This document shows, piece after piece, positions 56,184 through 64,000 of a stretch of DNA of 64,000 nucleotides. The stretch's first letter is position 1; every line of letters starts with the position of its first letter. The stretch lies in contig CM021316.1 in assembly GCA_010645155.1 (NCBI GenBank), forward strand, positions 8,891,077-8,955,076, written 5' to 3'. The position numbers and the translations under genes were made by a program. A model generated the notes under the pieces. That model made no database searches, was not told the DNA's origin, and was given only the letters and a program-made list of their open reading frames with translations. This stretch comes from Tigriopus japonicus. Its lineage: Eukaryota > Arthropoda > Copepoda > Harpacticoida > Harpacticidae.

Positions 56184-58031
56184 TCATAAGGGTACAACGA
56201 TTTCGCCACTCATTCCATCAGAGCCTGAAACGAGTCCCGGTTTTGGACGTCGCGTGGATTTAGTAGCCCTAAGATCCGTCATTTGAGGAACACATACGCC
56301 TTGATTGATCAATGCGATCCATTCAGGCGATCCCACGGGTGGCACTTCATCGCGATGTCTCTGCGTTAGGAAGTGCTTGGGCAAGTCACCTTTAGCCTGA
56401 AACTTCTTGAAGCACAGAGGACAAAAATAGGGCCAATCTGACTGGGGTCGATGCGATAACAGATGTTTCTTCAACGAATGGCTCGTGGAGAGACCTTTAC
56501 CACACTCGGGACACGAGACCTTGAGATTCGGATGATGATTCCGACGCATGTGCGCATCTAGGGATCGCTCACGTTCGAAAATAGCTCCGCACATGAATGG
56601 GCACGGAAAAGTTCCCACCGTATCTAAAGCACTAGCGGTCACTGTGCTTTCTTTAGATTGGCCACTGATGGTGACAAAAGGCTTGTAGACATACTTGCGC
56701 ACACTCTTGGCCGCTTTCTTCTTTTGGGCCAATCGTTCCACATGAGCTCGGGGCACCCAATTGCCTCGGTGAATCACTAACCCGTTCTCCGGGGGAATGG
56801 GAATCGGGGGTGGCAAGCGACTAAGATCAAAAGGCAGTCCGTTGGGGCCATTCAGTGGCGGAATCGGAGTCGGATTTGACGGTCCAGGGGGAATATCGGG
56901 CAACTCGTCTCCACTCATTCTGGTTTGACCGGACCAGGTTGGCTCTAATCTCGAATTCGATGGACCGGATACAATCACAGGGTTATCATCTTGATCATCA
57001 TCGTCGTCGTCAATGACCTCGACCTCCACCGGCATATCATCTTGGGAGGGAGGCAACGAGACGGTGGCCCTCGGATGATTGGACGACGACGAGGGGCGCG
57101 ATTTCTTGGCCACCACCAATGGAGCCGTGGGAATACTCGTGGCCTTGAGTTTTCGACGTCTCCCGGTGCTTTTCGTCACTATCACGGGTGCCGTGGGTAT
57201 ATGAACTTCTTTATTCAAAGCTGACAGGTTCTGACGACCGCTCGATTTCCTGGCCGTGGCCACTTTCTTGACCTTGGGCGATGGAGATCGACGTCGTTCG
57301 AGGGTCTCCTCCACCAAATCGATTACGGGAACGGGGGAAGCCGTCCTCGAATCCGGTGGGGACAAAGGGGCGGAGTAGTGCTCCAAGGGGGCGGGTCCTG
57401 GCTCTTCACACCCCTTTCCCCTGCCGTCTTTGCTATTAGCCGAGGATGAGGAGCCATTTTCATCCGTGGGCGATGATCGTTTTCGATTCTCTGACAATCC
57501 AGACGATGAAGAGGACGGTCCGCCCAAACTGCCCGATGATCCACCCGTTCCCGAATGATCGCCAGAGCCCAAACGACCCTCTCCGGACTCGGCATCCTCG
57601 GGTAATGTGATTTGAGCGTCGATTTTGAGCACGTTTTCCAGCAATTCCTTGACCTCGGGCACGTCTTCTTGGGTCAAATACAACCGTCCCGTGTATAAAA
57701 ACTTGAGCACCACTTTCATGATGTGAAGTTTGACCCCCGGGAGAATGAGCGTGACCTCGGAGTGACCTCGACGGGGCGTGTCCTCGGTCATGATTTGTCG
57801 GAGAAAAGCGGATTGAGCGCCCAACATGAATTGATGAGCGGACATGCGTCCATTGTCGCAAATGAATTTCAAATCCAGGTGATCGCGACGACGTCCGATT
57901 TCGCTCAGAAGACCCCGGATTTGACCGTAATGCCCTAAGGTACATGACCCGCCAGAGCCTTGGAGGGTGTTCGGAGGGGTGGGACCTGAATTTGGGGGCG
58001 GGTTATCCGAGTCCTCGTCGGATTTGACCAT
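56184..58031 (-). CDS. BTB/POZ zinc finger protein (BTB-ZF)
   Basis: BTB-ZF proteins are DNA-binding transcription factors that dimerise through the BTB domain. The single exon encodes 615 residues from the ATG at 58031. The BTB domain lies at about 45-150 (DNGRMSAHQFMLGAQSAFLR, then VLKFLYTGRLYLTQED). A long, disordered Ser/Pro-rich middle follows with acidic patches (VEVEVIDDDDDD) and basic KKVATARKSS-like stretches. Three C2H2 fingers are near the end: CPFMC-x12-H-x4-H (about 475-498), CPECG (about 502-523) and CPLCF (about 532-555). The frame is open upstream of 58031 but has no ATG there, and part of that stretch comes from a transposon. I cannot name an orthologue. Confidence 0.85.
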   Translation of the reverse strand: MVKSDEDSDNPPPNSGPTPPNTLQGSGGSCTLGHYGQIRGLLSEIGRRRDHLDLKFICDNGRMSAHQFMLGAQSAFLRQIMTEDTPRRGHSEVTLILPGVKLHIMKVVLKFLYTGRLYLTQEDVPEVKELLENVLKIDAQITLPEDAESGEGRLGSGDHSGTGGSSGSLGGPSSSSSGLSENRKRSSPTDENGSSSSANSKDGRGKGCEEPGPAPLEHYSAPLSPPDSRTASPVPVIDLVEETLERRRSPSPKVKKVATARKSSGRQNLSALNKEVHIPTAPVIVTKSTGRRRKLKATSIPTAPLVVAKKSRPSSSSNHPRATVSLPPSQDDMPVEVEVIDDDDDDQDDNPVIVSGPSNSRLEPTWSGQTRMSGDELPDIPPGPSNPTPIPPLNGPNGLPFDLSRLPPPIPIPPENGLVIHRGNWVPRAHVERLAQKKKAAKSVRKYVYKPFVTISGQSKESTVTASALDTVGTFPCPFMCGAIFERERSLDAHMRRNHHPNLKVSCPECGKGLSTSHSLKKHLLSHRPQSDWPYFCPLCFKKFQAKGDLPKHFLTQRHRDEVPPVGSPEWIALINQGVCVPQMTDLRATKSTRRPKPGLVSGSDGMSGEIVVPL

Positions 58032-58095
58032 CCTCGCTCTTCCAAGGAATCGGAGGACAGTGTTGCCTAGTCTTCGAGACAAACGTTGCCAAGAC

Positions 58096-58973
58096 CAGGG
58101 TTGCCAGGTTCTAGGGAAGCCTCTCGGCCACTTTCGGCCACAAAGTAAATTCTGAATCCTTACTGAAAATGGCAATTTCGCCTAAAACTAAAAGCGATCT
58201 GTCAATTTTTTTTCTCTTTTCAATTTTTTTATTTTTTTCAAAAATCTGAATCTGAAAAAATTCAAGCATTTAGTTTAACGCTGAAAAGTTGGAAAAAATA
58301 GTCTGAAGAAATACTTGTATCACAAACAAACAAATTTTCAATTCCCTCAATCAGTATTTGGCCCAGCCTCCTAAATAACATTCCTAATTCCAACATTTCC
58401 AAGTAAAGATAGTTGACTTTAAATTGTTAAACATGATGAGGCATGTTTTAAATCTAGAGAAATAAGAGGATTTATTTATCAAATTCTTGACTGTGTGAGT
58501 TTGACTGATCCATTTTGATAAGTTTCGCAGTGATTGACGATTAGAGTGACCAAATGAAACCAAAAGCTTCTTCAGAAAGAGGGTTTAACATTAAATCGCA
58601 TTCGACTTCAATCGGAAGTCGCATCAACCTAAAATTTCAACTAAGGGTGTTCCTAATTCTAAAATTGACCATTTTATCAAGGTTTGCAAGTGCCCAGTTT
58701 TTGGACACAAACGAGATGTTTCAAGTCTATGTATACCTAGATGTCTATGCTCTGGTAGGTAGAACATGGCACGTTATAATGTAGTAAGATTTCAGACCAA
58801 TATGGGCTTCATTTTAAAAAAATCATAAACATTTCGATTATGTTTTTGCTATTTTCGGCCACTTTTGGCCACTTTTAGAAGTGGCCGAGAGAATTTTTTC
58901 TTTCGGCCACCGGGTTTCAAATTCGTCCACTTTTGGCAAAAGTGGCCGAGGATTCGGCCACCTGGCAACCCTG
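58096..58973. mobile_element. 878-bp hAT-like element just upstream of the BTB-ZF gene
   Basis: It begins CAGGGTTGCCAGGT and ends with the exact inverse ACCTGGCAACCCTG. GCCAAGAC stands on both sides (58088-58095 and 58974-58981). Sub-terminal CGGCCACTTTTGGCC-like blocks occur near both ends. It is non-coding and ends 64 bp before the BTB-ZF ATG, so it lies in that gene's promoter or 5' UTR. Confidence 0.9.
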
Positions 58974-61472
58974 GCCAAGACCAACTTTTGGCTAAAAGCG
59001 ACGACGGGAGAGCGTAGCCAAGCAAATGTGTCAAATTTGTAACGGCAGGTTTTTGACGGCTCTTATCGCCAGATTTGCCACCGAAATTCGCCAGAATTCG
59101 CCACCTCATTTGAAAAATCGCCAGATTTTCGCCAAATTTCTATTTACTAACGACCCTATGTACATGCACGGATCAATAGAAGAAGTGGATGTTGAACAAA
59201 TTTATTTATTATAAGTAAATAAATAATATATTTATCTTTATTATCTAAGAGTACATGCATTTTCATGTTATATATTCTAACCAATTTGTGAGGCCTATTT
59301 TCTAGATCCCATGTTGATTTGACAAGTAGGACCTGTTAGTTTTTGCATGAAACTGCACATTGAGTGGCTTCAAGTTTGAGCCTACATTTTACAAGGATGT
59401 GTTTCATCAATGATCAGTGAGAGCTTGCTAAGTTATACTCTTCCTTTTTGTAATTTATGACTGTTTTGCCTTTTATTCATATGCATTATCAATTACCTTT
59501 TATTTCATTTCAGTAAGGTTTTAGTGAAGACTCAAAAATCACCATTACTTTTCCCCTATTCCACTTGGTTTGACACATTTCACGTTAATGTTTTGGGTGT
59601 TTCATTGATAATCAAAAGGTAAAAATGGCATCATCAATTGCAACCTAGTGTTGAGCATAAGTTAAGCTTTAACCATAAAATTTAACACAGTTTGAGGCCC
59701 ATGAGCGCACATGCATGAACAAAAACAAGACTGCCAAGAAACTGCCAAGAAAAAAAACCACTTGGTTGGCTCTAAGTGGGTTGCACATTTTTAATTCCTT
59801 TTACTCACATTTTAGGTATAATGAACAAAATACAACACCAGAAAAAGTATTTCTATAAGTTAATAATCATCTTCATTACTTAATCTTGGGGCAGAAATGA
59901 CAAAACTAACAACTAAATGCCCCAATAATTATCAGATCAAATTTTGATGTAGTAACAAGCTCATAAAACGAGATTGATGTTGAAATAGCTCCAAATATAA
60001 ATTCAAATAGTTGAAGTTAAAACTGTACAAAAACTCAATGCTCATTTGAGTTAGAAAAATCATATTCATATTCCAGATACAATTAAGACGGGGTTTGATG
60101 TGTTTAAGTAATGCCATTGAATTTGATTATTTGGGCACTAGTAAAAACTCAACAATGATGTTTAAAAATCTGCTAAAATCAAAATATTTTAAAATGCACT
60201 TATCCATGCACTATGCATGCACAATGCATTATGCACATATCCCAAAAGCAATTTTCTTTGATCTTAAAGGAAATCTATTTGAACTATATTGACAAATGGC
60301 AACATACATTTTGTCAAATTTTTTATCTCATTTCTCCCTGAAAGTTTATGGTCTTAGGTTGGTTATTTCTTAAGAGAGAGCTTCTTAAGAACACAATTTT
60401 GTTTTGCACATATTATTCTAGAAGTTATAAAAATGCATGAATTTTTTGAAAAGGTCCTGAAAAAGTGCATGTTAAACATGTATTTTGAACAAAATCCTAG
60501 AACATTTCAGTGCTTAAAGCAAAAAAAAGCCATTACAGTGAAATTTTGATTTAACAATATTGTTTGTCTGTGGTGAAACTTTGGTAACCCCAAATTTTGT
60601 CGTAAAATCGGAGATCATTAAATCAAGATTTCATTGTAGTTACCATTTTTTGCAAAAAAAAAATCGAAAGCGTTAATGATTTGGATTTAAATGGGCAAGA
60701 ATTGGAATTATTGGTGCAAGTTGCATATAGCAACTTTACTGAAGCCCTACTCATAACGTTTGGGAATTTTCATACATGCTTGGTGTGCATTTTCTGCCAC
60801 TAGTAGGTAACTTGTGAGAATTTGGGTGGTTTCAATGTTTTGTATTTTACAGACCACCCCATGACTTAGATGCTATGAAATAGGTCTGATTGCAAGTTTG
60901 GTATATTGACTGTGTTTTGCAAGAAGATGTTCAATTCAATGCCTTTTATTGCAAAATAACATCTTTTTGGCAAATTATGTAGGCAACTTTATTGATATCT
61001 TTGTTTGAGGAAAACTTATAAAGCCAAGACGTCACATGAATACCAGATAGGAGAGGTATCCAAACTATTGATAGGTTGGACTTGTAAATTCTTTAAATGC
61101 CCATTTTTCACTGATGTTTCTCCAAGTCAAAATGAAGATTTATTTCTCGTGAGACAATGTTACTTTGCAAATTTTGTTGTTGAACAATTAATGCCCTCTT
61201 TGAGCTTGTTAAACACAACAGTTATTACATAAAAAATATTTCACAACTTCATCCTAAAATTAACTTAGAAACCAAGTTGTGTTTAAACTCTGTCTTTTTT
61301 ATCTTCAGGGTTATTGGTTGAAAATTTGAGATAAGATAAGAAAATATGAATGAGACACAGGCAATACAAATAGAAAAATGAAGAAAAAGTAAGAGCTTGG
61401 GGAAAGTGGGATTGAGCTCTAAAGAAGAAATGGATTTTGTTCATCTTGTCTCTAAACTCTTAAATCTGAGTA

Positions 61473-62002
61473 GGGCCCGGAAAACATTTGCCAAAAAGTG
61501 ACAAAATATCCAACATACAATATTTTCTTCAAAAGCCCAAAATATTTGAAAACAAAGCCGGATATTTCAAAAGTATTTTTTGACAACGCCATTATTTGTT
61601 TTTTTGGTCCACCAATTTTCCAAATTTGCTTTTGGTGAATTTAATGGATTTGGCCGTTTTTGGAGGCATACTTGACATGAAATTAATTAAAGAATGCAAT
61701 TTTCACTGTGCCCTAAATAGATGTTGCAGTTTTTTTGGAAATGACAGTAGTTTTGGTTGTGAATATCTAATCGCAGCACAAATGCCATTTTTGAGACATT
61801 TGGTATTTTGGATGCATTTTGGGTAAGCCGCATTGGTCATTCATTTATTTTCCTCAATTTTGCCTGAAATATATTTTCTGACTTGAATTCGAGAAAACTT
61901 TCACTTTTTCCTTGAAACAGCCAAAATATTTAAATAAATCAATGAAAAACTGAGAAATATAAAAATATATTTATATTTCGTAAAGAATCTATTTCCCGGC
62001 CC
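61473..62002. mobile_element. AT-rich non-autonomous element, copy 2 (inverted)
   Basis: It is related along its length to the reverse complement of 29946-30490 and is bounded by GGGCCCGGAAAA and the inverse TTTCCCGGCCC. It is clearly more diverged than pairs such as the 950-bp element. No convincing target duplication here, which fits an older insertion. Confidence 0.6.
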
Positions 62003-63236
62003 TATATATGACCTTTCTAAAATCAAATGGGAAGGGTATAATTGGAAACAGTAGATGAAATAACTTTGTTAGAAAACTAATTTAGTAATAAAACTATAAA
62101 ACGAAAAAGTTATAAAACTTTATGATGGAGTATATGACAACTCTATTGTAAAATCAACTTGGAATGTTCTTTTTTGTCTAGTTTCAAGTATCACATCCAT
62201 AGTGGGCCCTAGTTTTAATTACTGTAAACATTGGCACTAAAGCCAATTCAACTTCCAAAGTACAACAATCCTATCCTTTAGGTTTCACATACATCTGCTC
62301 ATTATTTATACATACTCATGTGAAAGATGCTTTTTCAACCCATGACAATGATATTGAATTAAGGAAACACCTTCAATATTGTTAAGCAGATATTTTTTGG
62401 AAGACATTGGTTGGAGCTTTTACTTTTCTTAAATCACTTCACATCACTGTAAACTAACAGAAGAAAAAGTGCCACTGGCAACTTCACACTGATGGACAAT
62501 TTTGGGGAGGGTAAGTTTGATGAAATAGACATTGAAATCACTGTCTTTCCCAACAAGCTTGGCTTGATTTTGAACACATTTGAGATGAGTATTTCTGGCT
62601 TTTAAAGAAGCCGTGGAACCCTTGGATTGAACTGTTTTTAAAATGATAAGGGTGACCGTTCTAGATATCGATGACTGAATTTGGAACACGAGTGGCATAA
62701 TGTTTGCAAATGAATTTGAACCTCAATTGATGTAAATGGCCATTGGTTACTTTCATAATTTCAATCCATGAATAGACATGAAATAATCATTGGACATTAA
62801 ATTGAAAAGAAAATGGCTAGCACCTCTTTTTTAAAATATCTCCAATTTTTTCTGAACTCATCCTACTCAAGACTTACAGCTGGAGAGGTGACAAAGCAGA
62901 CCAAAAGGGCGCGAAATTTTGAATTGGACTTCTACTCTAAATCATGAACTTAATTTTGAAATCGATTTGCCAGTCATCAAATGAATGTTTACGCACTTTT
63001 TTCAAATCAGCATCATTAAGTGGTTCTAAACCTTGAATCTTTTACATTAAATTTGATTCACTTTTAACAATTGCGCATGTTAAATGCAAATTAAAACTTA
63101 GAAATGTTATACTTTAAGCCAAATGATTGTTAGTAAAGAAAATAAAGATCCAAAAGTGTAAGATGAAACCATTGTTGAAGAACTAGATTATATTGATGTA
63201 AAAATTAATGCTTATTTTATCTTTTAAAGCTGTAAT

Positions 63237-64000
63237 GTGTTGATTTGCACATCGGCCCACTTGGGGTCACCAAAAGCTAAAAACAAATTTCGTTCAACAT
63301 CCATATTTTCTAGTGATCCGTGGAATATCTTACTACATTTGAACTTGCCATGTTTCACCTACCAGAGCTTAGACATAAAGGTATACATGGACTTGAAACA
63401 TTTAGTTTCTACCCAAAAATTGGGCATTTGCAGTATTTCAAACTTTGATATAACGGTTATTTTCTGCCCAAAAACTGGGCATTTGCAATATTTCAAACTT
63501 TGATATAACGGTTATTTCTAGAATTAGAAGAATTTTGTGCTTGATGTGGCTTCTGCTTAATGTTAAACCCTGTTTCGGAAGAAACTTATGTTTTCATTTG
63601 GTAACTCAAATCGTCAATCACCGCTAAACTATTCAAAAATGGACAAGTCAAAGTCGAACATCCTAGCAGCTGATTAATAAATCCTCTTAGTTTTCTAGAT
63701 CTGCAAACATACTTCTTTGGGTAAAGTATCTTAAGTAGGAAATGTTAGATTTACTTAGGAACAATATTTAGGTGGCTTGGCAAAATTTTGATTAAGGGAA
63801 TAGTAATACAATATTTTTCAGATCAATTTTCTCACTTTTTCGGTGAAAAACTGAATGCTTGACTCTTTTTTTAGAATTTTTATTTTTTCTTCAAAAAAAA
63901 AAAAAATAGAAAAATGAGAAGAGAAAAAATTTTGAAGGATCGATTAAGTTTTAGGCGAAAACGTCATTTTTAGTGCGACATTGTATTTCATTTTGTGGCC
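63237..64000. mobile_element. Second copy of the 58096-type element, inverted and cut by the window end
   Basis: Read on the minus strand from 64000 downward it follows 58138 onward: GGCCACAAA, then TTCGCCTAAAACT, T-rich runs, GTGATTGACGAT, GGGTTTAACATTAA and AGCTCTGGTAGGT in the same order. The outer end with its inverted repeat lies beyond the window. The inner end fades near 63240 without the expected terminal repeat. It contains an internal tandem duplication (63412-63521). Confidence 0.65.
63412..63521. repeat. Two tandem 55-bp units inside the hAT-like copy
   Basis: Unit 1 (63412-63466) and unit 2 (63467-63521) are nearly identical, both containing GGGCATTTGCA and TTTGATATAACGGTTATTT. 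The related element at 58096-58973 has only one diverged version of this stretch, so the duplication arose in this copy. Confidence 0.75.

Larger units (their letters stand above)
58032..64000. other. AT-rich, repeat-containing tail of the window
   Basis: It holds the 5' side of the BTB gene, two copies of a hAT-like element (58096-58973 and 63237-64000) and one AT-rich element (61473-62002). The remaining DNA has only short, motif-free open frames. I see no gene. Confidence 0.45.

Noticed and set aside
58034..58175. N-terminal extension of the BTB-ZF protein
   Set aside because: The frame is open but lacks an ATG, and most of it lies in a transposon end.
63412..63521. CRISPR-like array
   Set aside because: Just two adjacent 55-bp units without spacers, inside an animal transposon copy.

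Overview
The window is nuclear DNA from an animal, most likely an arthropod and probably a copepod-like crustacean. The genes have GT-AG introns, often only 59-90 bp long. The protein set is animal (BAG6, SAMM50, TMEM126, RPL10A, APEH, SMYD4-type, MOV10-type and TDRD12-type proteins). Long AT-rich intergenic stretches are full of short DNA transposons. The species call is inference from gene style and cannot be fixed from the sequence alone.

Layout. 1-9.2 kb: mostly repeats and AT-rich DNA, with one gene on the minus strand, a selenocysteine-containing secreted glutathione peroxidase (3457-4787, in-frame UGA plus a plausible SECIS hairpin in its 3' UTR), and LINE remnants. 9.2-20.6 kb: TMEM126-like and SAMM50 genes 120 bp apart, ribosomal protein L10a (minus), then BAG6. 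20.6-30.9 kb: a small unknown acidic protein whose intron is almost filled by a palindromic mariner/Tc1 derivative; a 971-residue single-exon protein with two PWWP domains and two MBD-like modules (minus); and dispersed repeats. 30.9-35.4 kb: acylaminoacyl peptidase and a SMYD4-type MYND/SET protein (both plus). 35.7-43.1 kb: two tandem MOV10/MOV10L1-type helicase genes (minus) with matching introns. 43-48 kb: transposon-rich spacer. 48.2-55.5 kb: a 15-exon TDRD12-type Tudor/helicase/CS protein (plus). 56.2-58.0 kb: a BTB-zinc finger protein (minus). 58-64 kb: AT-rich DNA with hAT-like and other repeats and no gene I can support.

How it fits together. MOV10L1-type helicases and TDRD12 are both piRNA-pathway proteins in animals, so the 35.7-55.5 kb stretch holds three candidate piRNA-pathway genes in about 20 kb, in a region densely hit by the kind of mobile elements that pathway restrains. 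Several insertions still carry perfect target-site duplications (8 bp for hAT-like elements, TA for the mariner derivative), so they look fairly young. Two of them have turned short introns into long ones. Coding boundaries given here come from splice-site and reading-frame reasoning on the raw sequence; no alignment or transcript data were available.
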